In this document: piece after piece, positions 49,457 to 59,413 of the stretch
Layout: every line of letters starts with the position of its first letter
Numbering within the stretch: position 1 is the first letter of the stretch
Source: Hymenobacter fodinae
Lineage (GTDB): Bacteria > Bacteroidota > Bacteroidia > Cytophagales > Hymenobacteraceae
Assembly: GCF_004745825.1 (NCBI RefSeq)
Contig: NZ_SRLA01000007.1
Location: 183,209-247,208 of the forward strand
Length of the DNA: 64,000 bases
Reading direction: 5' to 3'
Translations under genes and position numbers: made by a program
The notes under the pieces: generated by a model
The model's database searches: none
Told to the model about the DNA's origin: nothing
Seen by the model: only the letters and a program-made list of their open reading frames with translations

Positions 49457-50683
49457 ATGAAACAACTGCCCCTATTACTAGCCGTGAGCGGCCTAGGCCT
49501 CTTGCCGATGCGCGCGCAAGCCCAAACCAAGCTGGTAACCGGTGCGCAGACGCCCATGCCGGCTGCCGAGTGGATCGACCAGGACACGGGCCATCGGGTA
49601 GTGCGCCTAACGCCCCGGGATGGCAGCAACAACAGCTTCTACTTCCATAACCGCCCCTTCCTGGCTGGCAAGGGTGGGGCCGGGGAGCGAATGGTGTTCT
49701 ACCATTCCGATGCCCAGGGCAAGCAGCTGCGCACCATCGATTTGAAAACCCGGGAGGTGATGCCGCTGACGCGCTACTTCAAACAGGTGGGGGGAGAGAT
49801 TGTGGCCCCGAAGCGCCGGGAGGTGTTCTACCAGACCGGCGACTCAGTATACGCCACCCACGTGGACACCCGCAAAACCCGGCTGGTATACGTGTTTCCC
49901 CAGGACTTTCGGGCCAGCATCACCACGCTCAACGCCGACGAAACCCAGCTGGGTGGGGCCTGGGCCTCCGATGCTGAGAAGGAAATATCCCGCCAGTACC
50001 CCGAGAAGAAAGATTACTTCCGGCGTATCTACGACTCGAAGCTGCCGCGTACGCTATTCACCGTAAGTGCCCAGGGCGGTAAACTCACCAAGCTCTTCAC
50101 CGACACGGCCTGGCTGAACCACGTGCAGTTTTCGCCCACCGACCCCAACCTGCTCATGTTCTGCCACGAGGGGCCCTGGGAGCTGGTGGACCGCATCTGG
50201 ACTATCGACACCCAGAGCAAGCAGGTGCGGAAAGTGCACCAGCGCACCTTAGACCGCGAAATCTTCGGGCACGAGTGGTTTGCGCCCGATGGCAAAACCA
50301 TCTGGTTTGACCACCAAATGCCTCGCGGGGCTACGTTCTTCGTGACGGGCACCGACCTGAAAACGGGTCAGGAAAAAAAGTACGAGCTGCAGCGCGACGA
50401 GTGGTCGGTGCACTACACGATTTCGCCGGACCAAAAGGTGTTTGCCGGCGACGGTGGCTACCCTACGTCCGTGGCCCACTCCCCCAATGGGCAGTGGATT
50501 TACCTGTTCCGACCTGATGGGGATAAATTCCAGGCCGAGAAGCTGGTAAACCTGGCCAAGCACAACTACCACCTGGAGCCCAACGTGCACTTCTCGCCCG
50601 ACGGCAAATGGCTGATCTTCCGGGCCAACTTTGAAGGCGAAAGCCAGGTCTACGCCGTGGAAATAGCGAAATCGGCCTCCTGA
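49457..50683 (+). CDS. Oligogalacturonate lyase (PL22)
   Basis: 408 residues with a signal peptide (MKQLPLLLAVSGLGLLPMRA). It is a seven-bladed beta-propeller of the PL22 type: NNSFYFHNRPFLAGKGG, then FSPTDPNLLMFCHEGPWELV, DREIFGHEWFAPDGKTIWFD and NYHLEPNVHFSPDGKWLIF. The conserved His residues in these segments bind the metal in characterised enzymes. It cleaves short unsaturated oligogalacturonides from pectate-lyase action down to mono/dimers in the periplasm. It is the first gene of the same-strand pectin cluster; GH105 starts 83 bp later. Confidence 0.9.
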   Translation: MKQLPLLLAVSGLGLLPMRAQAQTKLVTGAQTPMPAAEWIDQDTGHRVVRLTPRDGSNNSFYFHNRPFLAGKGGAGERMVFYHSDAQGKQLRTIDLKTREVMPLTRYFKQVGGEIVAPKRREVFYQTGDSVYATHVDTRKTRLVYVFPQDFRASITTLNADETQLGGAWASDAEKEISRQYPEKKDYFRRIYDSKLPRTLFTVSAQGGKLTKLFTDTAWLNHVQFSPTDPNLLMFCHEGPWELVDRIWTIDTQSKQVRKVHQRTLDREIFGHEWFAPDGKTIWFDHQMPRGATFFVTGTDLKTGQEKKYELQRDEWSVHYTISPDQKVFAGDGGYPTSVAHSPNGQWIYLFRPDGDKFQAEKLVNLAKHNYHLEPNVHFSPDGKWLIFRANFEGESQVYAVEIAKSAS

Positions 50684-50766
50684 AACCGACAGCAAGCCCG
50701 TCTGATGAAGTATTCGCTCCGCTAGACGAATCAGTTACAAACCAAGACGCCTCCTACTTCCGCCCC

Positions 50767-51924
50767 ATGCTCAAACCTATCCTGACGGCCTGCCTACTGC
50801 CCCTGCTTACGCTGCCGGCCCTGGCCCAGCAATTGCCCAAGAAAAAGGTTATCCTCAAAACGATGACCCGCGCTAACGACTACTTCATGAAGAAGTGGCC
50901 GGATACGGGCAAGGAAATCGTGACCAACAAGGCCCGCCCCAGCAACATCTGGACGCGCGCCGTATACTACGAGGGCCTGATGGCACTCTACGGCGTGGAC
51001 AAGCAGCAGCGCTACTACGACTACGCCGTAGACTGGGGCCAGAAGCATAAGTGGGGCCTGAACCGCGGCGTCGAAACCCGCAACGCCGACAACCAGTGCG
51101 CCGGCCAGACTTACCTGGCCCTCTACGAAATTGACCCGCAGCCCGAGCGCCTGCGCGACATCAAGGCCAGCATCGATTTGATGGTCAGCAGCCCCCAGGT
51201 AGACGACTGGTGGTGGATTGATGCCCTGCAGATGGCCATGCCCATCTACGCCAAGCTGGGCGTCCTGACCCAGGACACGGCCTACTACGGCAAGATGTAC
51301 CGCATCTATACCTACTCAAAAACCCAGCACGGCGGCAAGGGCCTCTACAACCCCCAGGACCAATTGTGGTGGCGCGACAAAGACTTCGTGCCACCCTATA
51401 AGGAGCCCAACGGCGAGGACTGCTACTGGTCTCGGGGCAACGGCTGGGTGGTAGCCGCCATGGTGCGCGTGCTGGAGATTATGCCTAAGGGTGCCCCGCA
51501 CCGCGAGGAGTACGAGCATATGTACCTGAGCATGATGAAGGCCCTGCCGCCCCTGCAGCGCCCCGATGGCTACTGGAACGTGAGCCTGCACGACCCCACC
51601 CACTTCGGCGGTAAAGAGCTGACGGGTACGGTCCTGTTTACCTACGGCATGGCCTGGGGCATCAACCACGGCCTCCTGGATAAAAAGCAGTACCAGCCCA
51701 TCATCACCAAGGCCTGGAACTCTATGCAGAAGGAGTGCGTGCACAAAGATGGTTTCCTGGGCTACGTGCAGGGCACCGGCAAGGAGCCCAAGGACGGGCA
51801 GCCCGTGAGCTACACCAGCAAGCCTGACTTTGAGGACTATGGTCTCGGCTGCTTCCTGCTCGCCGGCACGGAGTTGATGAAACTGCAGGACGCGCCCGCC
51901 GCCAAGACCACCGCCAAAAATTAA
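50767..51924 (+). CDS. Unsaturated rhamnogalacturonyl/glucuronyl hydrolase (GH105)
   Basis: 385 residues with a signal peptide (MLKPILTACLLPLLTLPALA). It is an (alpha/alpha)6 barrel of the YteR/RhiN type: NIWTRAVYYEGLMALYGVD, then ETRNADNQCAGQTYLALYE, SSPQVDDWWWIDALQMAMPI and NGEDCYWSRGNGWVVAAMVR, and GYWNVSLHDPTHFGGKELTG. The conserved Asp residues in ADNQC and DDWWWID lie where the catalytic acids sit in the family. It removes 4,5-unsaturated galacturonic acid from rhamnogalacturonan oligosaccharides produced by lyases. In operon with PL22 and GH106. Confidence 0.92.
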   Translation: MLKPILTACLLPLLTLPALAQQLPKKKVILKTMTRANDYFMKKWPDTGKEIVTNKARPSNIWTRAVYYEGLMALYGVDKQQRYYDYAVDWGQKHKWGLNRGVETRNADNQCAGQTYLALYEIDPQPERLRDIKASIDLMVSSPQVDDWWWIDALQMAMPIYAKLGVLTQDTAYYGKMYRIYTYSKTQHGGKGLYNPQDQLWWRDKDFVPPYKEPNGEDCYWSRGNGWVVAAMVRVLEIMPKGAPHREEYEHMYLSMMKALPPLQRPDGYWNVSLHDPTHFGGKELTGTVLFTYGMAWGINHGLLDKKQYQPIITKAWNSMQKECVHKDGFLGYVQGTGKEPKDGQPVSYTSKPDFEDYGLGCFLLAGTELMKLQDAPAAKTTAKN

Positions 51925-51982
51925 CCAGCATCCAGTAGGTAGCCCAGGTTCCCAGCTTCCTTCCACTGCCCTTGCCCACGCT

Positions 51983-54853
51983 ATGAAATCCACCCTTGCC
52001 CTTTCCCTACTGATCAGTGCCGCGCTAGGCCAGTCTCCCGCTTCAGCCCAGGCGCTGCGCTGGCCGGAAATCACGCAGCAAGCCAAACCCTGGACGCGCT
52101 GGTGGTGGGAGGGCAGCGCCGTGAATGAGCAAGACCTGACGCGTCTGCTTACCCAGTATCAGCAAGCCGGTTTGGGCGGAGTGGAGATTACCCCAATTTA
52201 TGGTGTGAAGGGCACAGAAAGTCAGTTTATTCCATTTCTGACGCCGCGCTGGATGGACATGCTCCAGCACACGCTCACGGAAGCCGGCCGGCTAGGCCTG
52301 GGCGTGGATATGGCCCAAGCCTCGGGCTGGCCGTTTGGCGGGCCGTGGGTGACGCCGGAAGACGCCTGCAAGTATGTGGCCTACCAGACCTACGCGGTAA
52401 AAGGCGGCGAGCAGCTCATGGAAGCCGTGAGCTTTATCCAGAAGCCCATTATGAAGGCCGTAGGCCAGCCCATGGACTTCAAGCAGATGGTGCAGCCCGT
52501 CGCGAAGAACCCCGATTTGCAGCTGCATGCCTTCGATCAGGTGCGCTTCGAGAAGCCGCTGCCCCTGCAGGCGCTAGTGGCCTACTCCGACAAAGGACAG
52601 ACCCTGGACCTGACCAGCAAGGTAGACGCCAATGGCAAGCTGACCTGGACGGCCCCCAGCGGCAACTGGACGCTGTACGCCGTATTTGAGGGGTGGCACG
52701 GCAAGCAGGTGGAGCGCGCCGGCCCCGGCGGAGAAGGCGACGTGATTGACCACTTCTCCAAAACGGCCACCCAACACTACCTGCAGCGCTTCGACGAAGC
52801 GTTTAAGGGTCGCAACGTGCAGCCCATCCGGGCTTTCTTCAACGACTCTTATGAGGTAGACGATGCCCAGGGCGAGGCCAACTGGACCCCGCAGATGTTT
52901 ACCGAATTCCAGAAGCGCCACGGCTACGACCTGCGCCAGCACCTGCCGGCCCTCTTCAGCAAGGAGGCCGAAAACGAGCAGCACCAGCGCGTGCTCAGCG
53001 ACTACCGCGAGACTATCTCGGAACTGCTGCTGGAAAACTACACCCAAACCTGGAGCACTTGGGCCAAAACTTACGGCGCTCTGATTCGCAACCAGGCCCA
53101 CGGCTCCCCGGCCAACATCCTGGATCTGTACGCCGTCACGGACATTCCCGAGACGGAAGGCGAGGACCTGCTGCGCCTGAAATTTGCCTCTTCAGCGGCC
53201 CACGTAACGGGCAAAAAGCTCGCGTCGTCGGAGTCGGCAACCTGGGAAAACGACCACTTCCTCTCTAAGCTCTCCGACGTAAAGAAGGCTATAGACCGCA
53301 TGCTGCTGGGCGGCATCAACCATACCTTCTACCACGGCACCAACTACTCGCCCCAGGCCGCGGCCTGGCCGGGGTGGCTGTTTTACGCGGCCGTGCACTT
53401 CAACCCGAATAACTCCTTCTGGCAGGATTTTGGGCAGTTGAACCGCTACGTGGCGCACTGCCAGAGCTTTTTGCAGGCCGGAGAGCCTGCCAATGATGTG
53501 CTGGTGTACCTACCCATGTACGACGCCTACGCCCGGCCCGGCAAGGTGCTGCTCCAGCACTTCGATGGCATTGACCACGGCTTTAAGGGCATGCCGGTGG
53601 GCGCCACCGGCGAGACGCTGCTCAAGCGCGGCTACGGCTTCGATTTCATTTCCGACAAGCAGCTTTTGCAAGTGAAGTCAACGGGCAAAACGCTGCAAAC
53701 GGGTGGGGGAGTGGCCTACCAAACTATATTGGTGCCGGTTGCCAAACTGATGCCGCTGGCTACTTGGGAACAGCTGCTAAAGCTCGCCCAGAATGGCGCG
53801 ACCATCGTGTTTCAAGACCAACTGCCTAGTGATGTACCTGGCCTAGGCCAGGTGGAAACCCGGCGGGCCGCGTTTAAGAAGCGGCTGGCGCAGCTGAAAT
53901 TTAAGCCCAGTGGCCTAGCCGGGGTGCAGCAGGCTCCGCTAGGCAAAGGGCGGGTGCTGGTGGGCAAGGATGTAGATCAGCTGCTTACCTCCACCGGGCT
54001 CAAGCGTGAAACCATGGTGGATAGTGGTCTGGAGTTCGTGCGCCGCCGCCAGGGCAAAGGTCACGTGTACTTTGTGGCCAACTGGGGCGACAAGCCCGTG
54101 GAAACTTGGGTGCCCCTGCAAACGGCGGCTAAGTCAGTGGCCCTTTTTAACCCCATGACCGAGAGGCTTGGCCTGGCTCAGATGCGTACGGCTGCTGCCG
54201 GCACCCCTGAGGTATACGTGCAGTTGGCCCCCGGCGAGTCGTGCGTGTTGCAAACCAGCGAAACCGCCCAAACCGGCCCCGCCTACGCCTACCTGAAAGC
54301 CAACGGAGCCGCCCAGCCCGTGCAGGGAACCTGGAACATCCGGTTCGTTTCGGGTGGGCCCGAACTGCCGGCCCCTGTGCAAACCGCCCAGCTCGGCTCC
54401 TGGACTTCGCTCAGTGGCGAGGCCGTCAAGAAGTTTTCGGGCACGGCCGCGTACACTGTTTCCTTTGCCAAGCCGACGGGTGGGGGAGAGGGCTGGATGC
54501 TGAACCTAGGCCGCGTGGCCGAAAGTGCCCGCGTGCAGCTCAATGGTAAGGAGCTTGGCACCCTCATCGGGCCGGTGTACCAAGTGTTCATCCCCCAGGA
54601 TCAGCTGAAGGCCTCTAACAGCCTAACCGTGAGCGTGAGTAATAGCATGGCGAACCGTATCATCGACATGGACCGCAACCACGTGGAGTGGAAGAAATTC
54701 TACAACATCAACATGGCCGCCAAGCTCAAAGAAAACCGCAATGAGCAGGGGCTGTTCACCGCCGAAAAGTGGGAGCTCAAAGAGTCAGGGCTGATTGGAC
54801 CCGTTACCCTAACGCCGGTTTCAACGGGCGTAGCCGCCGCTAAGGTGCAGTAA
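51983..54853 (+). CDS. Alpha-L-rhamnosidase (GH106)
   Basis: 956 residues with a signal peptide (MKSTLALSLLISAALGQSPA). GH106 features: WPEITQQAKPWTRWWWEGSA at the mature start, LGGVEITPIYGVKGTES, ASGWPFGGPWVTPEDACKY, VRAFFND-type RAFFNDSYEVDDAQGEANWT and SSESATWENDHFLSKLSDV (~416-434). A C-terminal beta-sandwich carries RVQLNGKELGTLIGPVYQVF, typical of the galactose-binding-like domain in this family. It releases L-rhamnose from rhamnogalacturonan oligosaccharides. It lies 58 bp after GH105. Confidence 0.93.
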   Translation: MKSTLALSLLISAALGQSPASAQALRWPEITQQAKPWTRWWWEGSAVNEQDLTRLLTQYQQAGLGGVEITPIYGVKGTESQFIPFLTPRWMDMLQHTLTEAGRLGLGVDMAQASGWPFGGPWVTPEDACKYVAYQTYAVKGGEQLMEAVSFIQKPIMKAVGQPMDFKQMVQPVAKNPDLQLHAFDQVRFEKPLPLQALVAYSDKGQTLDLTSKVDANGKLTWTAPSGNWTLYAVFEGWHGKQVERAGPGGEGDVIDHFSKTATQHYLQRFDEAFKGRNVQPIRAFFNDSYEVDDAQGEANWTPQMFTEFQKRHGYDLRQHLPALFSKEAENEQHQRVLSDYRETISELLLENYTQTWSTWAKTYGALIRNQAHGSPANILDLYAVTDIPETEGEDLLRLKFASSAAHVTGKKLASSESATWENDHFLSKLSDVKKAIDRMLLGGINHTFYHGTNYSPQAAAWPGWLFYAAVHFNPNNSFWQDFGQLNRYVAHCQSFLQAGEPANDVLVYLPMYDAYARPGKVLLQHFDGIDHGFKGMPVGATGETLLKRGYGFDFISDKQLLQVKSTGKTLQTGGGVAYQTILVPVAKLMPLATWEQLLKLAQNGATIVFQDQLPSDVPGLGQVETRRAAFKKRLAQLKFKPSGLAGVQQAPLGKGRVLVGKDVDQLLTSTGLKRETMVDSGLEFVRRRQGKGHVYFVANWGDKPVETWVPLQTAAKSVALFNPMTERLGLAQMRTAAAGTPEVYVQLAPGESCVLQTSETAQTGPAYAYLKANGAAQPVQGTWNIRFVSGGPELPAPVQTAQLGSWTSLSGEAVKKFSGTAAYTVSFAKPTGGGEGWMLNLGRVAESARVQLNGKELGTLIGPVYQVFIPQDQLKASNSLTVSVSNSMANRIIDMDRNHVEWKKFYNINMAAKLKENRNEQGLFTAEKWELKESGLIGPVTLTPVSTGVAAAKVQ

Positions 54854-54879
54854 CGTAACTCACTACTTCTCCGCTATCC

Positions 54880-55959
54880 ATGCTTTCTCGCCGCGCTTTC
54901 CTGGCTACCCTTACCCTAGCGCCACTGGCCCGAGCCGCCGCAGGCTTTGCGGCGGGGCGCTTGCTGGATTTTCCTAAAGCTGATTTCGCCAAGTTCAGCA
55001 AGCATCTGAAGCCCGTGGGCCGCCTGCTGGAGCAGGAAGGCTACTACGTGTGGTGCAACAGCCCAATTTACGGCCCCGATGGACGGGTGCACGTGTTTTA
55101 CTCGCGCTGGCCGGCGGCTAAGGGCATGGGGGGCTGGCTGAACAGCTGCGAAATAGCCCGCGCCGTGGCCGATACGCCGGAAGGGCCTTTCGTGTACCAG
55201 GAAACCGTGCTGGCTCCGCGTGGTCCCGGCTTCTGGGATGCCACTACTTGCCACAACCCCCACATTCAGCTGGTGGATGGCAAGTATTGCCTATTTTTCA
55301 TGGGCACCTCCAATGGCAAGACCAACACCAAGCGCATCGGCCTGGCTACCGCCGACCATCTCGAAGGCCCCTGGACCCGCCCCGATCAGCCCCTGCTGCT
55401 GCCCGGCGAAACGGGCGCCTGGGACGACCACTGCACCACCAACCCAGCCTTCGTGAAGCACGAAGGCAAATACTGGCTCTACTACAAATCCTGGAACACC
55501 CAGGACTACGTGACCTCCAAGGACCCCGTCATCCGGGGCAACCGCAAGTATGGCCTAGCCATTGCCGACCGCCTAGAGGGCCCCTACGTGAAGTACGCCG
55601 GCAACCCCGTCATTGACTTCTCCCGTCTGGGCAACAACAAGCAGTTCGAGGATGCCTACGTGTGGGAGCAGCAGGGCAAGTTTCACCTGCTAGCTCGCGA
55701 CATGGGGGTGTACAGCCAGGAGGTAGGTCTCTACCTCGAATCCAAGGACGGGAAAGAGTGGACCTATCCCAAAATCGCCTTTCTCCCCCTCCGCGACTAC
55801 GGCGTGCAGGAGCCTCCCGCCCCGCCCAAGCTCAAGCGCTACGGCCGCCTGGAGCGCCCCCAGCTGCTCATGCGCAACAGCAAGCCCGAGTACCTGTTCG
55901 GCGCCTCCCAAGGTGGCAAGTACATGACCGCCTCCTCCTTCGTCTTCAAAATCACCTAG
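54880..55959 (+). CDS. Five-bladed beta-propeller glycoside hydrolase (GH43/GH117-like)
   Basis: 359 residues with a signal sequence containing an RR pair (MLSRRAFLATLTLAPLARAA, Tat-like). Propeller repeats: SPIYGPDGRVHVFYSRWPAA, NPHIQLVDGKYCLFFMGTSN, NPAFVKHEGKYWLYYKSWNT and EDAYVWEQQGKFHLLARDMG. Acidic residues in each blade start suit an inverting glycosidase. The exact family cannot be fixed by eye, and the substrate is probably a side-chain arabinose, galactose or related sugar of pectin, inferred from the cluster. It lies 27 bp after GH106. Confidence 0.75.
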   Translation: MLSRRAFLATLTLAPLARAAAGFAAGRLLDFPKADFAKFSKHLKPVGRLLEQEGYYVWCNSPIYGPDGRVHVFYSRWPAAKGMGGWLNSCEIARAVADTPEGPFVYQETVLAPRGPGFWDATTCHNPHIQLVDGKYCLFFMGTSNGKTNTKRIGLATADHLEGPWTRPDQPLLLPGETGAWDDHCTTNPAFVKHEGKYWLYYKSWNTQDYVTSKDPVIRGNRKYGLAIADRLEGPYVKYAGNPVIDFSRLGNNKQFEDAYVWEQQGKFHLLARDMGVYSQEVGLYLESKDGKEWTYPKIAFLPLRDYGVQEPPAPPKLKRYGRLERPQLLMRNSKPEYLFGASQGGKYMTASSFVFKIT

Positions 55960-55967
55960 CCTTTCGT

Positions 55968-57482
55968 ATGCGCCGTATCCTTGCTAGTCTCCTGCTTTTC
56001 CTGGGCCACTGCGCCTGTGCCGATGTTACCCTGCCGGCCTTGATGACGGACAACATGGTGCTCCAGCAAAAAACTACCGTGGCACTCTGGGGCTGGGCGT
56101 CGCCGGGGGAGGCCGTGGCGGTGAAAGCCAGCTGGACGAAGCAGCCCGTAAAGACCACCGCCGATGCGCAGGGCAACTGGCTCGTGCGGGTGCCCACTAG
56201 CAAGGCCGGCGGACCCTACACCATCACAGTGCAGGGAAATAATCAGGTGACCATCAAGAATGTATTGCTGGGAGAAGTGTGGCTGTGCTCGGGCCAATCG
56301 AACATGGCGTTTCCCGTGGCCAAGGGCGCTTCTAAGTGGATGACGGGGGTAGTAAACGAGGCAGAAGTTGTACCCAAGGCCAACTACCCCGCTATCCGGA
56401 TGTTCACGGTGGCGCAAAATGTGGCCGATGCGCCCCAGCGCGACGTGCAGGGCAGCTGGGTGGTCTGCTCGCCCCAAACGGTCGGCGGCTTCTCGGCCGT
56501 GGGATACTTCTTCGGGCAGGAGATTCACGAGAAAACGGGGGTACCGGTGGGGCTGATTCACTCCTCCTGGGGCGGCACCCCGGCTGAGTCGTGGACGCGG
56601 CGGGAGGTGCTGGAGCAGAACCCGGAGCTGAGCCCCATCCTGACGCGGTACGCCGAGGGCCTGACCCGTAGGCCGGCCTACGAGGCCGAACTGGCCGCCT
56701 GGAAGCAGGAGAAGCAGGCCAATCCCCAGACCACGCGCCCCAAGCCCGCGGAGCCGCTGAGCGCCACCAGCAATAAGTCGCCCGCCAAGCTCTACAACGG
56801 CATGATACGTGGCCTAGAGCCCTACACGCTTAAGGGCGTTATTTGGTACCAGGGTGAGAGCAACGCGGAGCGGGCCTACCAGTACCGCACCCTCTTTCCG
56901 ACCATGATTGCCAACTGGCGTCAGGATTGGCAGCAGCCTAACCTGCCCTTCTACTTCGTGCAGATTGCCCCGCACAAGGGGCAGAACCCAGAAATCCGGG
57001 AAGCGCAACTGCTTTCCTGGCAGCAGGTTCCGCACACGGGCATGGTCGTGACCACCGACGTGGGCGACTCCCTCGACATTCACCCCCGCAACAAGCAGAC
57101 CGTAGGCCACCGCCTGGCCCTTTGGGCTCTGCACAACGAGTACGGCCAAAGCAAGCTGGAAACCTCCGGGCCAGTCTACCAGTCCATGAAAGTGGAAAAT
57201 GGCAAAGCCTGCCTGGCCTTCGACCACGCCGCGGGCCTGAAAGCTGCGGATGGTTCTCTGCGGGAGTTTATCATCGCGGGTGCCGACAGCGTGTTTCATC
57301 CTGCTCAGGCCCGCGTGGAGGGCAACACGGTAGTCGTATGGAGCGACGATGTGAAGCAGCCGGTGGCCGTGCGCTTTGGCTGGCGTAAGTCGCCTATGCC
57401 CAACCTGTTCAACTCAGCCGGCCTTCCTGCCACTCCTTTCCGCACCGATACCTGGCGTCAGCCCACGCAGGGGAAGCGGTGA
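55968..57482 (+). CDS. Sialate-O-acetylesterase-like SGNH esterase (probable pectin acetylesterase)
   Basis: 504 residues from the ATG at 55968 (the frame is open from 55662 inside the previous gene; this ATG gives a signal peptide, MRRILASLLLFLGHCACA, 9 bp after the upstream stop). SGNH motifs: nucleophile Ser111 in WLCSGQSNMAFPV, the block VIWYQGESNAERAYQYRTLF, and DVGDSLDIHPRNKQTVGHRL with the catalytic Asp/His region. An N-terminal beta-domain (DNMVLQQKTTVALWGWASPG) is the norm for this family. In a rhamnogalacturonan cluster it most likely removes acetyl groups from galacturonic acid or rhamnose. Confidence 0.88.
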   Translation: MRRILASLLLFLGHCACADVTLPALMTDNMVLQQKTTVALWGWASPGEAVAVKASWTKQPVKTTADAQGNWLVRVPTSKAGGPYTITVQGNNQVTIKNVLLGEVWLCSGQSNMAFPVAKGASKWMTGVVNEAEVVPKANYPAIRMFTVAQNVADAPQRDVQGSWVVCSPQTVGGFSAVGYFFGQEIHEKTGVPVGLIHSSWGGTPAESWTRREVLEQNPELSPILTRYAEGLTRRPAYEAELAAWKQEKQANPQTTRPKPAEPLSATSNKSPAKLYNGMIRGLEPYTLKGVIWYQGESNAERAYQYRTLFPTMIANWRQDWQQPNLPFYFVQIAPHKGQNPEIREAQLLSWQQVPHTGMVVTTDVGDSLDIHPRNKQTVGHRLALWALHNEYGQSKLETSGPVYQSMKVENGKACLAFDHAAGLKAADGSLREFIIAGADSVFHPAQARVEGNTVVVWSDDVKQPVAVRFGWRKSPMPNLFNSAGLPATPFRTDTWRQPTQGKR

Positions 57483-57889
57483 GAGCATGCGGCCTAGCAA
57501 GAGTATCAGCTGGCGACTAGCCGCTCGTTTCCTTGCATACTTGAGGAGTTTGGTGGTCGTTGTTTCCAGACAATGTCATGCTTCGACAAGCGGACGCCAG
57601 ATGAAGCATGATAGGTAGGGTGGCAACGTCAGCCGAGCGAGATATCTCGGCAAGTTTGATAAGACATTCCGCCTAGGCCAGTCTGGACCAGCCAGCCACT
57701 TATAGTCCCGCTTCAGCTGAGGATGGTGAACTAGAGCTTGACTGCTAGTCAATAGCACGACTTCTATTTATTTGGATTTCAGGATAGTGCAGGAGAGTTA
57801 TGGCCTGGTGGAAAGGTAGTATTGGGTAGTTATCAAGCTATTGAAAGGAATATCATTAATAGTGCCTTGCCTGCGCAATCTGTTGCGCC
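57483..57889. other. Intergenic between the esterase and pectate lyase genes
   Basis: TCATGCTTC (57576-57584) pairs with GAAGCATGA (57603-57611) and may be a weak terminator. The remaining ~280 bp must hold a second promoter for the lyase genes; no consensus is recognised. Confidence 0.4.
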
Positions 57890-57940
57890 ATGCCTATAGA
57901 TATCGTCCCCGCCCGCGCTCTTCCCACCAGCCCATGCTCT

Positions 57941-59275
57941 ATGAAAACATGTACTTACCATCAGGGGCGCCGCGCTGTTGCTAGGGTAATTGCGGCGCTA
58001 GGCCTGTTAATGGCTACTCCCGTGGCCGCGCAAACGCTGGCCTTTCCCACGGCGGAAGGCTTTGGGCGGTTTGCTACCGGCGGGCGCGGCGGGGCCGTGT
58101 ACCATGTTACTACGCTAACTGATACTGAGGCTGGTTCCCTGCGAGACGCCGTAAGTCAGCCGGGCCGCACCATAGTGTTTGATGTGGGGGGTGTCATTCG
58201 GCTGACAAGCCCGCTAACGATTGCGGAAAACCTGCACTTAGCGGGCCAGACCGCGCCCGGCGACGGCATTGTGGTGTACGGCGACGCCGTGTCTTTCACC
58301 AATGCTAACAACACAGTAGTGCGCTATCTGCGCTTTCGGATGGGGCACGGGGGCAGCCCGGGCAAAGATGCGGTGACCATTGCCGCGGGTCACGACCTGA
58401 TTTTTGACCACGTGTCGGTGTCGTGGGGGCAGGATGAGAACTTCTCCGTGACCAACGAGGCCCGCAACGTGACGCTGCAGAACTCCATCGTGGCCCAGGG
58501 CCTGCACCCGCACTCGGCGGGCGGCCTGATTCAGTCGGAGGGCGGGACCAGCATTCTGCGCTGCCTTTACATTGATAACCACACCCGCAACGTGAAGGTG
58601 AAAGGTGTGAATCAGTTCATAAACAATGTGGTGTACAACTGGGAGGCTGGCGCCTACATTCAGGGCGACTCCGAGCGCAAGTCCCAGGCCAACGTTATGG
58701 ACAACTACTTCATACAAGGGCCAGGTAAGGCCAGCCAGCCCTTCACCCGCGGCAACGCCAACTTCAGCATCTACGCCCAGGGCAACTTTCAGGACAGCAC
58801 CCGCAATGGCAAGCTCGATGGGGCGCCCATTCTGCCGGCAGGCTACGGGGTAGTCAGCTGGCAGGCCACGCCCTTCGCCTACCCGGCCACCACCGCCCTG
58901 ACGGCCCAACAGGCCTACGCCTACGTGGTGCAGCACGCCGGCGCCTCCCGGCACCGCGACGCCGTAGACACGCGCCTGCTGCAGGAGCTGACCTCCCTGG
59001 GCAAGCTGGGCCAGATCATCCAGGATGAAAACGAGGCGCCCATGCGCGGCCCCGGCGAGGTGCAGGGTGGCCTAGCGCCCCTCGACACCGACCAGGACGG
59101 CATGCCCGACGCTTGGGAGCAGCGCTACGGCCTGAACCCCCGCGACGCCACCGACCGCAACCACGATGCCGACTACGACGGCTACACCAACCTGGAAGAA
59201 TACCTCCAGCAGCTGGTGGTGGAGGGCAACGGCCCCGGCACTACTTCCCGCGTTTCCTCGCCGAAAGGCACCTGA
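57941..59275 (+). CDS. Pectate lyase (PL1)
   Basis: 444 residues from the ATG at 57941 (an upstream in-frame ATG at 57890 is possible, but this one starts a proper signal peptide ending ATPVAAQ). It is a parallel beta-helix lyase of the PL1 type: AFPTAEGFGRFATGGRGGAV, SLRDAVSQPGRTIVFDVGGV, NLHLAGQTAPGDGIVVYGDA, FDHVSVSWGQDENFS and NNVVYNWEAGAYIQGDSE. A thrombospondin-type calcium motif follows near the C-terminus (DTDQDGMPDAWEQRYGLNP). It cleaves de-esterified homogalacturonan by beta-elimination. No T9SS tail, unlike the next gene. Confidence 0.9.
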   Translation: MKTCTYHQGRRAVARVIAALGLLMATPVAAQTLAFPTAEGFGRFATGGRGGAVYHVTTLTDTEAGSLRDAVSQPGRTIVFDVGGVIRLTSPLTIAENLHLAGQTAPGDGIVVYGDAVSFTNANNTVVRYLRFRMGHGGSPGKDAVTIAAGHDLIFDHVSVSWGQDENFSVTNEARNVTLQNSIVAQGLHPHSAGGLIQSEGGTSILRCLYIDNHTRNVKVKGVNQFINNVVYNWEAGAYIQGDSERKSQANVMDNYFIQGPGKASQPFTRGNANFSIYAQGNFQDSTRNGKLDGAPILPAGYGVVSWQATPFAYPATTALTAQQAYAYVVQHAGASRHRDAVDTRLLQELTSLGKLGQIIQDENEAPMRGPGEVQGGLAPLDTDQDGMPDAWEQRYGLNPRDATDRNHDADYDGYTNLEEYLQQLVVEGNGPGTTSRVSSPKGT

Positions 59276-59413
59276 CTTCTACCGCTTCCCCGCACACCTA
59301 GTACTTGTTGCCGCTAGGCCTGCTTGTCAGGGTGAAGGAACCGGCGTTTGCCTGCTCCGGCGGCCTTCCCGCGCGCTTTCTGAGTATTCCTTTCCACCAA
59401 AAACCCACTTTCT